Origin: Morella rubra
Lineage: Eukaryota > Streptophyta > Magnoliopsida > Fagales > Myricaceae
Assembly: GCA_003952965.2 (NCBI GenBank)
Contig: RXIC02000493.1
Location: 62,001 to 126,000, forward strand
Direction of reading: 5' to 3'
Length of the DNA stretch: 64,000 bases
Part shown: in pieces, positions 12,150 to 23,589 of the stretch
Layout of the letters: each line of letters starts with the position of its first letter
Position numbering within the stretch: the stretch's first letter is position 1
Program-made: the position numbers and the translations under genes
The notes under the pieces: generated by a model
Databases searched by the model: none
Seen by the model: the letters and a program-made list of their open reading frames with translations, nothing else
Told to the model about the DNA's origin: nothing

Positions 12150-13230
12150 ATAACAAATCCTAGGACGCTTCCCAAAATGAATTCCTCAACTTATTCTTCT
12201 CATCAAGATAAAGACCCATACAATCCTTCATCACTTGTATCGAAAGGGCATCCTAAATTGGGGCTCAAGTTCATGAATCATATCTTTGAACTCATACAGT
12301 CATCGAATTATGAATCGAGTGAAAGTATCTATCGAAGAAGCATCGTGAGTGAACTTCGATGCGGTTGATACTAATTCACCTCATGCTGGAGGTGGCCCCA
12401 ACGTGCTTACAATCATTTTGCAAGTCAATCCGTGAAATGATCCCACATGGGAGACGGTTGATGGGAGAGGTGGTGCACACAGAGAATCAACTTGCATAGG
12501 ACCCATATGAGCCCAGATTTTAAAGTAATAAAAACACTTTTAAACGTCATGGGAGGTCAAAGCTAGAAAACAAGTATACAGTGCATTGCAGATGCAAGAT
12601 CGCCTCCACCTTATCAAATGAATAACGCAATCCTCCAATTATTATGCATTATAACTATGGTGGATTATGGATCCTCTTTGTCAAGTTGAACAACAAAATT
12701 TATCATCACAGACATATATAGATTACATAAACCAAAGTGTCAACATTATATACAAATCCTAGGACGCATTCCCAAAATGATATTCCTCAACTTATTCTCT
12801 CATCAAGATAAAACCCCATACATCCTTCATCGATGTATCGAAAGGGCCCTAAATCAGGGCTCAAGTTCATGAATCATATCTTTGAACTCATCCTTGCTCA
12901 CCACCCTAAATGACAACTCATCGATGATTATGAATCTTCTGGCCCTCCATCTTTGTATCATCTTCATGTATCTATCCCCCTTCATTGGGGCCCAAGTTCA
13001 TGAAGATGCATTTGAACTCAACTTCTTTGATGCCAACTTACTTGAGATGAAGGCCCTTGAAGTGTGGTGAACCCCAACTGCTGGTGATTATATCAGGTGT
13101 GGTGAACCCCAACCGTGTTACAATAGTTACATTTTGCCATTGGTTCTTATCAGTCATTTTTCCCTTGTGAAATGATCCCACATGGGAGAGGGTTGAGAAA
13201 TTTCCTCCTCTTTGGGAGAGGTGGTGCTGA
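12150..13230. repeat. Internal tandem duplication within the hAT element
   Basis: 12155-12500 and 12755-13230 share long stretches, for example AATCCTAGGACGC..CCCAAAATGA, CTCATCAAGATAAA, GGGCTCAAGTTCATGAATCATATCTTTGAACTCAT and GTGAAATGATCCCACATGGGAGA. The copies have small indels and diverge most in the middle. The duplicated part seems to have replaced most of the transposase catalytic region. Confidence 0.7.
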
Positions 13231-13358
13231 CACACTAACACTCCCCCAACTTGAGGAGCTGGCTCCTCACCAATAATAGGGGAGGAAGCATCGGCTCCTA
13301 CTTGGGGGCATGGTGTCGGTGAGTCAACCGAAGGACTAAAAGAAGTAAAAGGATCCAT
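13038..13358 (-). pseudogene. Probable N-terminal remnant of the hAT ORF
   Basis: Open frame of 106 codons starting MDPFTSFSPSVDSPT, in the same position and orientation relative to the element's 5' end as the N-terminus of the other hAT transposase in this window (start MDTTQSYT at 51761). Both begin with a Ser/Thr/Pro-rich, otherwise featureless stretch. No zinc finger or catalytic motif is visible. It could be a chance open frame; the positional match is the only support. Confidence 0.35.
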
Positions 13359-14048
13359 CTGAGAAAATAAAAAGTTTTGAAAAAAAATTTATAAAATTTT
13401 ATCCCCTAAAATACTCATACTCTAATAGTCATTTTAAAATTGCATAATAGTCATTTTAAAAAATAAAATAGAAATCAAACATTAAATTAAATTAAACATA
13501 CTCATCCTCTAATTACTAATAGTCATTTTAAAACTAAAAAAATATTTGAAAAAAGAAAACACAATTTCAAACACAAGTTATAATTTCACAACAAAATGCT
13601 AAAAATTTCATTTCTCCAAGTTTATTGCATTCAAATTGCTACATTGAAATTGCATTCAAATATATACTCATACACAGATTATTCAAATTGCATTAAAATA
13701 TATACTCATCAACACAATTTCAAAACCAAATATCCAATCAATCAAGCCCACTGCCCATCCTCCAATTTCAAACAGATTCACAATTTCAAACAAAACCAAA
13801 TCCTCCAATCAAGCCCATCCTCCACAGTTTCACAACCTAATCTATATCTATAATTCTAAATTAACTAAGAACTACAATAAATAATAAACAAATAAGTGAA
13901 TAAATTTTTACCTCAATGTATGCACTGACCACACAGCAAAAATTATCGGTACTGCTAATTCCATATACCCTATACCGGCTCCAGTTTCGGGCGGTATATG
14001 GTCCATGGTGGGCGGAACTGATACTGGCGGTAGTTTTGCCCACCCCTA

Positions 14049-15600
14049 GCTGGACATCAGGGTGTCGCTTTGAGAGACAAGTTATGGATTGTTGTATCTG
14101 TGTACACTGAGTACTAGTTTCCCGCAGTAATGGATGAATTGAAGAGGCTGTCAGAAGAAGCATGAAAGTACCTCAATGACATCGACCCAAGACAACGGTC
14201 GAGGGCGTACTTCAATCAGGATGTGAAGTCCGACCTCTTAGTCAACAACCTCACAGAGTGGTTCAATTCTTACACACTAAAACCCAATGACAAGCCAATC
14301 ATCACAATGTTTGAGATGATTTGAAGAAAGCTTATGAAGCGGTACTAGCTGAAAAGGGATGGCATGAAAAAGTACGACAGGGTCATTTGTCCAAAGATAT
14401 TGGAGAAGCTTGAGGTCATAAGAAAGGAGTCTTGCAATTGCCTACATATGCTGGTCTAGGCTTGTTTTAGGTGGAGCATAGATATCGTGTCCACACGCAT
14501 TCTTGGCGATTTTGTATGATGGGAAAAAACCAGTGGACTATATACACCCCTAGTTCATCAAAGATTTGTACATGTGCTACAATCCTATCATCTACCAAGT
14601 GCGTAGCAAGGATCAATGGACTAAAACAAGCTACAATCTAGTTGATCCTCCTATTGTGAAAGTACAACCTGGTAGGCCAAAGAAAGTCAAAAAGAGAGGT
14701 CAGGACGAGCCTCGGAACAATGATTCAAGGATTAAGAAAACTGGGACACCAATGAAGTGTACAGAATGCAAGCAAGTTGGACACAATAAGGGCCCTGCCT
14801 TAGAAGGAAGGCAGCAGTGTTGAGATGTGCAGGCATGAGTGCTACAACAGCTCCTTTTGTCGGCGAGGAGTCTATTGCACTAGCTACAGAACTGGGCTTG
14901 GATAAAGCAAGTGTTCGCATTGATCATTGATAACTTGAAGTTTATTTGAATGACCATTTATGTTTGATTTTTTCTATTTGATAATTCCAAACGATTTCGT
15001 TTATTTGATGTAGTTATTTTCACCACTTCTTGCATCGATGCCAGCTCCACCGTCTCACAAGAAGCTCCCCAAACCACCCAATGATATAGTTGTTGCTAAT
15101 TAATGTATGTAGAGCAAATCAAAGGAAAAAAACACCTGCTTCTACATCACGAACTCGAAGTGGTAAGGCACCAACTTCTATACCTACATCACCTCAACCT
15201 CCAGTCACTGAGGCTACCTCTCAACCTACTACAACCACAACCAAAGGCACATCAAAGAACACAAGCAAACCAAAGAATTCATCACACTCGCAGTCTTTGA
15301 TTGCATCTATGGTGCATTGAAGATTCGGAAGATTAGCTGGTGAATTGGACAGTAAGTCAAGTGCAGGATCTAGACAGGAGGAACCAATTGTTCTAGACAT
15401 GGTTAGCCTTAAAGAACCGAGTCAGAGGGAAGATGGAGCTATTTGGGGGCACCCCGGACACTTTATGGGCCCAATATGGGTCTAGTTTTTTTAGCTGCAC
15501 AGAAGCTGCAAGCTAGAAGCTCGTCCATAGTGGTGGTCTCTACCATTGAGCGGGCCATTAGAAGGGTTGAAGAGAAGTGGAAGAGAAAGAGCTCTAACAA
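14049..15600 (+). pseudogene. MULE-1 transposase, C-terminal part (broken)
   Basis: Continuation of the relic that starts at 8539. After the hAT target duplication it reads QGVALRDKLW, VMDELKRLSEEA, SRAYFNQDVKSDLLVNNLTE, then KPIITMFEMI, KRDGMKKYDRVICPKILEKLE, a degraded SWIM region, and a zinc-knuckle-like CTECKQVGHNKG (14757-14792) in which the fourth ligand is lost. A basic, Ser/Thr/Pro-rich tail follows (15100-15330), and the end (about 15520-15590) matches the end of the transposase at 34800-34890. Several stops and frameshifts make it non-functional. Confidence 0.8.
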
Positions 15601-16818
15601 GCAATGTTTATGATTATGATTATTATGGGTTCATATATAAGTTTTCATTATTTTCTTGACATTCAGTCTTTATGGGAAGTATATGTGGTTTGGTTGATGT
15701 ACACTCATGCTTGTTCTGGTTGATGTAGTATTATTCTTGTTCTGATTGTTGATGAAGACTCGTTGTTGATGTAGAGTTATGCTTAATTTGTGGATATGTA
15801 AACTTATGAATAGTGAGGTTTTGTTGGTATAGGAACTTGTTGAATTTGAAACTTGGTGAAAATTTAGGTTGGTGTACTATTATGAATATCCAGATTGATT
15901 GTTGATGTAATGTGTAGTCTTGCACTTTTGAATATCGAAGGTTGATTTAGATAGAGTTCAAGAGGATTATGGCAAATTCAGAGAAATTATTCAGGTTGAT
16001 TACATAAGTTTGCAAACCAAATGCGTTAGAGGACAATGACAAGTTTACAAACCAAATGCCTTGAAGGCAATTATGAGTCTAGAACAATTTAGGTTTACTA
16101 ACTAATATCCAATATTCAAGATAAATAGCACACTTGCAATCGCAGAAGTAAAGTAAATAAAGGAGGAAAAATAGAAAGAAGGCATGCCACCAGATAAATT
16201 ATGGTTAACCAGCACTTGCCTATGTCACCTCATATTGCTTCTTTGGGCTTTCTCCATGCGTTTAAAGTAGCAAAAAATTCCATTACAAATGACGAAGTTT
16301 TCCGATCTACTTTCTGATTATTGGAATCCGGATTCCTTTCCAACGTAGGCAAAGAATGGAACCGAAAATTTCTAGGCGTGAAATTTCCCAAGAAGGATAA
16401 ATAAATGTAAAATAAATTAAAGTGCTTAAACTATAAAGATAACATTTGGAATTATTCAATGTTTATTTTAGAATCTAGATTTTGGATGAAAAGTCGCAGA
16501 TATAGTTAATTTATGATAAATAACTAAAAAATACCAAAATTTCCGGTTCACATTTTTTTGGTTTAAAAAAGACTTGCCTAAATAGGAAAAATTGCCTTAA
16601 CATATGGGAATTTTCCACTATTTATTTTTAGAAGGTAGAGCAAATGAATGTCCAATACAATTTATTAATTTTACTTGATCAATGGAGATCCGATTCTTCC
16701 AACGTATTCGGTCAAAAAAATATTTTTAGCTCATTAAGGAAAAAAATATGGATTTATCGAAAGTTCACATGCGGAACCAGATTTTCGGCTAAATGATTCC
16801 AAATTCTAGTTTCATTCC
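15601..16818. other. AT-rich non-coding stretch, nothing recognised
   Basis: Possible 3' region of MULE-1 followed by unclassified sequence. No domain, terminal repeat or RNA gene was identified. Short phrases resembling the 5' part of the neighbouring 920-bp repeat (GGAATCCGGATTCC, CAAACGG-type strings) occur after 16320, but no boundary can be set. Confidence 0.4.
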
Positions 16819-17735
16819 TATTCCATTGCGGTAAAATATCAAATGGAACAAGAGCAAAAAAATAGCAATTCCAGTTGAATATTTTAGAAACGGAATCGGA
16901 TTTTGGATGATTCCGTCCATTCGTACATATCCGTACTCACAGTTAATTTTTCTAACTAGCCAATCACACCTTAGCTTTCGAGTATTAAGAAACCGTTACA
17001 AGCATTTTGCTGAGGTCACTTCAAATCTTACTACAAATCCCAACAACTCAATGTGAGATTTTCTCTATTCTCACAAGTAGGCCCAAGTGTATCACCACAC
17101 TTAAATGTTTTACAATGGATAGATGAAAGAAGTAATAAAGAATAGCTCTTTAAGCTAGACGTGCAAATATAAGGCACAATAACGAGCAAGAAAACAAGAT
17201 CAGAGAATGAAAAATTGAGTTTATGGCAGGTGGCAACAATAGCTTTCTTAGGATCTAAGAAAACTTTCTTCTTCAAGCTCTCTCTCTCTCTCTCTTTAAT
17301 AAGCTAAGGTATGAGACTGATTGATGCAAGTTATTGTCTTTTCCTCTCATTCTTTTATCTTTATATAGTCCTCTAAACTTGTGTGGTCCGCCCAAGATGT
17401 TATATTGTTCTATTAGAGATGTGCTCTAAACATTTTAAAGGCCAAAAGAAGAGATGACATCGTTTGGGAAAATCTGCAAAATCGCAGTATGTGTCGACAC
17501 ATAGTCGGCATGTGTCACACCATCATCCTTGCTTGAAATTTTGCTCTTGGGTGTCTGTAGCATGTGTCGATACCTTCAAAATATCTCTCGGGTGTAAATG
17601 CAATGTGTCGACACTATCAATGCTGGACACGTTTTTTCCGTTAAATTTGAAGTTGTCGTTTCCACTCCAATTACCTTTTAAACCTACAATGACATTGTGA
17701 ACATTGTAGCTTATGCAATGATTTTAATATGTATT
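16819..17735 (-). repeat. LTR-like direct repeat unit 1 of 2 (about 0.92 kb)
   Basis: Direct repeat of 17742-18660 with only small indels: shared landmarks include CACCTTAGCTTTCGAGTATTAAGA, TTGCTGAGGTCACTTC, CCCAAGTGTATCACCACAC and TGTCTGTAGCATGTGTCGATACC. Read on the minus strand it has a TATA-like CTATATAAAGATAAAAG followed by GA-rich sequence, which fits an LTR in reverse orientation. It contains palindromic GTGTCGACAC motifs. No gag-pol lies between the two units. Strand is inferred from the TATA-like motif only. Confidence 0.65.
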
Positions 17736-17741
17736 TAGAGC

Positions 17742-18660
17742 CTATTCCATTTCGGTAAAATATCAGAATGGAACAAGAGCAAAAAAATAGCATTCCAGTG
17801 AATATCGAAACGGAATCGGAATTGGTCATTCCAGTTCCATTCGTTCCGGTACTCACAGTTAACTATTTTCTAATAGCAATCACACCTTAGCTTTCGAGTA
17901 TTAAGAAACCGTTACAAGCATTTTGCTGAGGTCACTTCAAATCTTACTACAAATCCCAACAACTCAATGGTGAGAGATTTCTTCTATTCTCACAAGTAGG
18001 CCCAAGTGTATCACCACACTTAAATGTTTTACAATGGATAGATGAAAGAGATAAATAAAGAAATAGTTCTTCTAAGCTAGTACGTTGCAAATATAAGGCA
18101 ACAATAACGAGCAAGAAAACAAGATCAGAGAATGAAAAATTGAGTTTATGGCAGGTGGCAACAATAGCTTTCTTAGGATCTAAGAAAACTTTCTTCTTCG
18201 AGCTCTTTCTCTCTCTTTATAAGCTAGGTTAGAGATGATGATGCAAGTTATTGTCTTTTCTCTCTCCATCTTGATCTATTTATAGTCCTCTAGACTTGTG
18301 TGGTCCCCAAGATGTTATATTGTTCTATTAGAGATGTGCTCTAAACATTTTAAAGGCCAAAAGATGAGTTGACGTCATTTTGAGAAAATCTGCAAAATCG
18401 CAGCATGTGTTGACACATAGTTCACCATGTGTCGACACCAATTCTTTCTGAAATTTGGCTCTTGGGTGTCTGTAGCATGTGTCGATACCTTCAAAATATC
18501 TCTCGGGTGTAAATGCAATGTGTCGACACTATCAATGCTGGACACGTTTTTCAGTAATTTGAAAGTGTCGTTTCCACTCCAATTTACCTTTAAACACCTA
18601 CAATGAACAATGTGAACATTTTAGCTTATGCAATGATTTTAATATATATTTAGAACTTTT
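17742..18660 (-). repeat. LTR-like direct repeat unit 2 of 2 (about 0.92 kb)
   Basis: Second copy of 16819-17735, abutting it head to tail. It is slightly less complete at its start and carries its own GTGTCGACAC-type motifs near 18410-18440 and 18519. Two LTR-like units touching directly could be a tandem LTR pair that lost its interior, or a local duplication. Confidence 0.65.
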
Positions 18661-18669
18661 ATAAAGAAA

Positions 18670-19360
18670 GAATCTCTATCCTTTTGAAAACAAATATAGT
18701 ATTTGTGGATTGACGTTATAGAGTTCTAAAAACCTTCAAAGCAGTTATAGAGTTTTCATTATCATCAAAATCAAGACGTATTGTTCAAGGACCAACCTTG
18801 GGCTAACACTCGAGATAAGGTTTTGAAGCACCTTGTTAGTTTCCATGATAAAGCTAAAAAAATCCAAAAGAGCACTCAAGGATAAAGTCCCGAGAGAGCC
18901 ATGGTCGGTCTCCATGTTAAAGAGCCTCAGGAGAGTGCTAGAAGATAATTCCCAAGAGACCCCTGGCCAATATCCCTGATAAGGCGCCAAAATCCAAGAG
19001 AGCACTCGTGGATAAAGTCTAGAGAGAGTGCCTCCCTGGTCGATTTGCAAAAAATGTCAAAATCCAAGTTAAAGCTTGGCCGATCTCCATAAAGAGGCAA
19101 AATCAGAAGGAATGTTCGAGATAAAGTCTCGACCACTTGGTCGTCCTCCATGGTCGATCTCCACAAAGCACCAAAATATGAGTCTAATCTTGGTCGGTTG
19201 AAGCTCTAAAAATTCAAGTTGGAACATGGTTGGTAGAAGCGCCACAAAATCCAAGTTGGAACTTAGACAGATGAAGCTCTACAAAATCAAATTTGGAAAA
19301 TTGGTCGGATGAAGCTCATCAAAATCCAAGTTGGAACTTGGTCCGTTGAATCTATACACT
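18670..19360. repeat. Degenerate short tandem repeats
   Basis: The phrase 'AAAATCCAAGTTGGAACTTGGTCGG(T/A)TGAAGCTC' recurs about four times at roughly 38-40-bp spacing between 19190 and 19355, more degenerate versions with 'GATAAAGTC..GAGAGAG' and 'GGTCGATCTCCA' continue back to about 18790. Such arrays occur near the 3' end of some large LTR elements, and this one lies just before a purine-rich tract and an LTR-like repeat. Minus-strand open frames here are products of the repeat. Confidence 0.6.
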
Positions 19361-19473
19361 GCATGTACCCCCTTTTCTCTGAACTTATTTGAAACTTTAA
19401 ATCCCCCTCATCCCTTATTCGTTACTAGGGCGAACCATGAAAAGACACTCTCAATAAATTCTGCCCAATCGCT

Positions 19474-19491
19474 ACGAAGGAGGGGTACTAC
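19474..19491 (+). other. Purine-rich tract before LTR-like repeat
   Basis: ACGAAGGAGGGGTACTAC immediately precedes the TGTTAGGG start of the LTR-like repeat, the arrangement expected of a polypurine tract and 3' LTR in Ty3/gypsy-type elements. Confidence 0.45.
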
Positions 19492-19826
19492 TGTTAGGGT
19501 TAAATATGGTCAGCCCAATAGTATAAAAGCTCAGGGCTCAATGGTCTCCACAAGCATCCCATCAGCCCATTAAAGAGATAAATCCCTCATAGGATTCCTC
19601 AACTATCTAGAAGATATACTGGGGATCCCACATCTCCTACATATTCCTTAACTATTATTTCTCGTACGTGATAAAAGGAACCAACTCTCAGACTACTAAT
19701 AGGAATGAGACTCCTAACTACCCGAGCAGTTCAATCCTTTCTCGATTGAACCTCTCCAAGTCTATAAAGGACAAGATAGGCACCCGCTAATTCTACATTT
19801 GATTACTGGCTCTCCTATTTCTTGTG
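19492..19826 (+). repeat. LTR-like direct repeat, copy 2
   Basis: Starts TGTTAGGGTTAAATATGG and aligns with 7101-7463 in the same orientation. A preceding purine-rich tract suggests that this is a 3' LTR. Similarity continues through CGCTAATTCTACATT to CTCTCCTAT. If the pair is one element, MULE-1, its hAT insertion and the 920-bp repeats all lie inside it. Confidence 0.5.
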
Positions 19827-19959
19827 GTATGTATTTTATATAGTTTATGTTAGTGTATACTATCAAGCACCATGCGGTTCTCAACTGTTTTAGGAGATAT
19901 TTTCTAGAGGAGACAGATCAGAAGAATAAAACTGATTCTTGAGTGTTCTCCAAATTTTT

Positions 19960-20470
19960 TGGCTAGGACAGATGATTTTTCGTCCCATCCCCGAATGAAT
20001 GTCTTTTTAGAACAGACGAAAACGTCCCAAAAGGAGTCACATGGCGTTGCGGAATATATTTTCCATCCCAAAAAGTATTGTTCTAACGACATCAAATGGT
20101 ATCCATCATTATTTTCTATTTGCAATGATAAGGAATTTTGTCCCAAAAATATTTGTTCAAACAAAAATAGTATTGTTCGAACGGGTGCATATTTTCTATC
20201 ATATTCCATCCAAACATAAATTAAAGGTTCAAGCGTTTTTGCTTCAATGTCGTTCTCTTTGGTTTGAACATTCGTTTACAATCTTGTTTTTTACCATTCG
20301 AACAGCGTCAAGTGAATCCCTTCTATACAATTTGAACATCGTGAGAGAGATGTTTGCTATCATTCTATATCATTCGAATGCGAATGCGAAGATTGGATTT
20401 GTGAGATCTCAAGTGAACGGTAGTACTGATGCATGTTCGAACCCTTTGTATGACGCTGCAACGAGACTTT
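19960..20470. mobile_element. CACTA-like subterminal region
   Basis: Dense with short repeated motifs: CGTCCCAAAA-like strings (19975-20140) and then TTCGAAC/TTTGAAC motifs (20150-20450). The same two-part arrangement occurs at 6040-6730, where a true CACTA terminus is visible. Here the terminus itself was not found. Open frames across it are not supported as genes. Confidence 0.4.
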
Positions 20471-20599
20471 TATTTTTATGTTTTAAAAATAAATAAATAA
20501 ATACAACTTGTTATACTAAACAAATGGAAGTAATTAATTTAATATCCAAAAAGAGTGATATTAAACTAGTATCGCAAAAGTTATGAAATGAATAAAATA

Positions 20600-21800
20600 A
20601 TAAAACAAATTGTTTGTCACCTACATCATGACTATGTTGGCTGTATCTACCTCATGAATTTCTCCCTTTGGTCCTCCTACCACGACTTCATCTCCGCTTG
20701 CTTGGCTGCCAACTCTTTGTTGCCTTTCTCTCTAGTAGCTCGCATCTCCTCAATCTTTGACCATGTTTGTTGCAACTGGTTTGCGAGATCAGCAGATAAT
20801 GAAGCTAACGACGATGAAGTATAAGGATTTATCGTGCGACCGAAACAGCGCACATAATTCGCGTTCTTTCCTTGGATCTCGTTGTAGACTTCAAGCTCAG
20901 TGCATGTCTTGCGCTCAAATATGCACTTCTACTGAAATACTTCCACCATTCCCTAAGTGCCCATCCCAAAAATATTTACAGCAATAACACGGTTGATATT
21001 TAATTATTAATTTATATACTATCAATAACTTCCCTTGCAGTGTCCGACACCCACTTGACCTTTTTATTTGTATAATTTTGTTCATACAACTCAGCTAGAT
21101 CAACGTCACTCGTCTCAGCATTTCTTTGTTTATAAACAAGGCAAATATGCACAAAACGCAATCACAATACCAATTCTGCATGCGTCCTGAAATGATCTCG
21201 ATCCCGATGGGTTATAGGAAGTCAAACGTGCACGATGTGGTTTGTTGATTTAACTTTTTCTTTGAAACATAAGGAAAACTATACTTAATATGTTGAATAA
21301 AATATAACAGAAGGTGAACCAATATTATAGCTAGTACTCCTCTTTACGGAAAGAATCTCACTATTTGCTCTAAAAATCCGCATTAGTATCCTAATACAGA
21401 TTTTCTAGAGTCGTTTCTTTGGTAAGATACTTTTGATAATGCGCATACAGACAACCCTAATATTGTCAATTGGTCACAGCCATTGTCAGCTGAATAGTCC
21501 TTACGACTTCAGGACAATCGTAATCCAACTCAAATTTGTCTTGAAATATAGATAACAAATTCACATGTTAGTGAAGAACTATTATTACACTAATACGGTG
21601 AAAAAAAAAACTTTCTACATACTTACCCACAAAAGATTCTTCAAAAACGTTCTAGTTTCTTCCGAATCCTTGGGCCAACTTTCGTACCACAGTGGAGAGT
21701 CGAATAGCACCAATTCCCTCACCGCCTGCCGCACCCTTGAGAATGTGCACTTGAACCTTCCCATTTGCTCATGCCTTTTCTAGAGCTAACCGACGAGTCC
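20600..21800 (-). pseudogene. En/Spm-type accessory transposon ORF (Transposase_24-like), broken
   Basis: Minus-strand coding remnants in three blocks. About 21660-21790 reads REVLVLFDSPLWYESWP-like sequence; about 21440-21560 reads FQDKFELDYDCPEVVR and YAHYQKYLTKET; 21050-21240 reads NPSGSRSF, then DVDLAELYEQNYTNKKVKW and VSDTAREVIDSI; 20590-20960 reads ELEVYNEIQGKNANYVRCFG followed by a coiled-coil-like region (KIEEMRATREKGNKELAAK). The order and the 'SGSRSF ... THT-like ... WVSDTA' pattern match the plant En/Spm 'Transposase_24' family as I remember it, which is the second ORF of CACTA elements. Stops and frame changes interrupt it, and AT-rich gaps between blocks may be introns. Confidence 0.55.
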
Positions 21801-22305
21801 ACCCATGCCCGCATCTAGCATGGGAGGTGGCTATCAAGTTTTAAGCTTAATATTTGTAAGCTATATATAAATTAAATTGTTAACATAAATTATTAATATT
21901 AATAACATACGTAAATGAAAAAAGTAATACACATACATGTACTACTATGAAAAGGTCGCCCCGTTGATGGTAGAGCTCCTGTGGACTCATTCTATCACTG
22001 ATCATAAGACAAGATTGATATGGAGAAGGTACCGTTGGTCCAAAGCTACCAATCATCATTGACCTATATTAGTGAATAGAAAAATTAAACACAATTACAG
22101 GGAATCCCTCCACAATATTTGACAATAAAAGTTGCCTACATTGTAAAAAAGAAATGTACTATTAATATTAAATTTTATAAATATGCACCAATCGTCATTA
22201 GAGTCGGAGTTTGAATTGCATTCGTTTGATAATAGAAAAGTTCAGCATGCTATAAAAGAAATCAGGAACCAAGATGAATTTGGAAAGGAATTAAATCAGC
22301 GTGCT

Positions 22306-22605
22306 ACAAAATAAATGAGGAACAAAGATGAGTTTGGAATGACATTTGAGATGGAGGTGGAACAAGATGATACTACAGAAAGGTGCACTAAAGTTTCCAA
22401 ATTGAAAGCGAACAATATAAGTTTGACAATGAGACTGAGAATGCCGATGCTGTAAAAGAATCCAAAAATGTTAGAGCATTATATTTCATAATTATGAGGA
22501 TAGAGATTCTGGCTGCCAGAGAGGACTCAAGTCTAAAGAGAAAGCTTTCTTTTGCAATTGTTTATGGCAACCAAATTTATTGGGGTTTTATCTTTAACCT
22601 TGGGA
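22306..22605 (+). repeat. Direct repeat copy 1 (identical over about 278 bp)
   Basis: 22306-22583 is identical, by line-by-line reading, to 22871-23148. It is also similar in inverted orientation to about 23160-23420. The identity implies a very recent duplication compared with the decayed surroundings. The flanking 5' sequences (21820-22070 and 22608-22840) are also related, so the duplicated unit is larger, with a shortened second copy. Confidence 0.85.
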
Positions 22606-22870
22606 GGCTGGCTATCATCAGGTTTTATAGCTTCTAGTGTAAGAAATAATAAATTACAATTACAGTTTCAGAAATTAAGTACAACTACCCAATAACATAT
22701 TGTAAAAAAGAAAAACTAATTCATACATGAACACTTAATATTAAGCCCACCAATGGGAATTTAGATGGTTCACATTCTATCACTGATCATTTGATCAAAG
22801 CTTGCCAGGCTTGAATAAAAAAGGGACGTTGGTCGTCATCATTTGAACAACAGCATGCTATAATCATGCA

Positions 22871-23173
22871 ACAAAATAAATGAGGAACAAAGATGAGTTT
22901 GGAATGACATTTGAGATGGAGGTGGAACAAGATGATACTACAGAAAGGTGCACTAAAGTTTCCAAATTGAAAGCGAACAATATAAGTTTGACAATGAGAC
23001 TGAGAATGCCGATGCTGTAAAAGAATCCAAAAATGTTAGAGCATTATATTTCATAATTATGAGGATAGAGATTCTGGCTGCCAGAGAGGACTCAAGTCTA
23101 AAGAGAAAGCTTTCTTTTGCAATTGTTTATGGCAACCAAATTTATTGGAAAGGTTTTATCTTTAACCTTGGGG
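22871..23173 (+). repeat. Direct repeat copy 2
   Basis: Same 278-bp core as copy 1 at an offset of 565 bp; the tail differs by a small indel (TTGGGG against TTGGAAAGG). It runs directly into an inverted, diverged copy. Confidence 0.85.
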
Positions 23174-23430
23174 TCTTCTCTATAAACAACAATTTCTATC
23201 CTCGTTTCTCCTTCTAATGCTCCAACATTTCAGAATTATTGTACAACACCCATCTCAGTCTTATTGTCAAATTCATATTGGTCACTTTCATAGGAAACTT
23301 TAGTGCACCTTTCTCTAGTATCAACCTATTCCAACTCCATCTCATTTGTCACTCCAAATTCAACTTTGTTCTTGAATTCTTTCATAATCACGTTGGGAAC
23401 ATTCGTACTATCAATCTACAGTTTTGTAGC
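23160..23430 (-). repeat. Inverted, diverged copy of the 278-bp repeat
   Basis: GGAAACTTTAGTGCACCTTTCTCTAG and CTCCATCTCATTTGTCACTCC are near reverse complements of the direct copies (AGAAAGGTGCACTAAAGTTTCC, GGAATGACATTTGAGATGGAGG). With copy 2 it forms an almost spacer-free inverted repeat whose transcript would fold into a long imperfect hairpin. Confidence 0.75.
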
Positions 23431-23589
23431 AACTTCCCTTAGTCCTTCAAGTGCCTCCATTAATCCAAAGCTATGAGAGCCCAACTCTAACAGTACCCCG
23501 TAGAAGAAAGTGGGAGACAACACGAATGTTCCATTTAATGTAGCGCTCACCCAATACATCGGACAACAAATTAGAGTTTACAATCCCAA

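Larger units (their letters stand above)
10485..14048 (-). mobile_element. hAT transposon inserted in MULE-1 (3564 bp)
   Basis: Right end on the minus strand begins TAGGGGTGGGCAAAACTACC, a classic hAT terminus; the left end TATGGGTATCGTTAATAACC is a diverged partner. An 8-bp duplication flanks it. The coding remnants are on the minus strand, so the right end is the 5' end of the element. The 5' region holds an AT-rich stretch with many 'AATTTCA(C)AA' strings (13560-13850), a style shared with the second hAT relic (51960-52240). Between 10610 and 11560 there is only AT-rich non-coding DNA. An internal duplication lies at 12150-13230. The element is non-autonomous as it stands. Confidence 0.8.

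Noticed and set aside
15731..15925. 64-codon minus-strand frame rich in Gln, His and Thr after MULE-1
   Set aside because: Low-complexity AT-rich DNA with no match to the MULE-4 GRF relic in the equivalent position.
19190..19355. Regular repeats of about 40 bp that could suggest a CRISPR-like array
   Set aside because: The repeats are contiguous and degenerate, with no unique spacers, in a plant nuclear context.
20041..20496. 151-codon plus-strand open frame
   Set aside because: Covers the motif-rich CACTA-like subterminal region; no protein family features.
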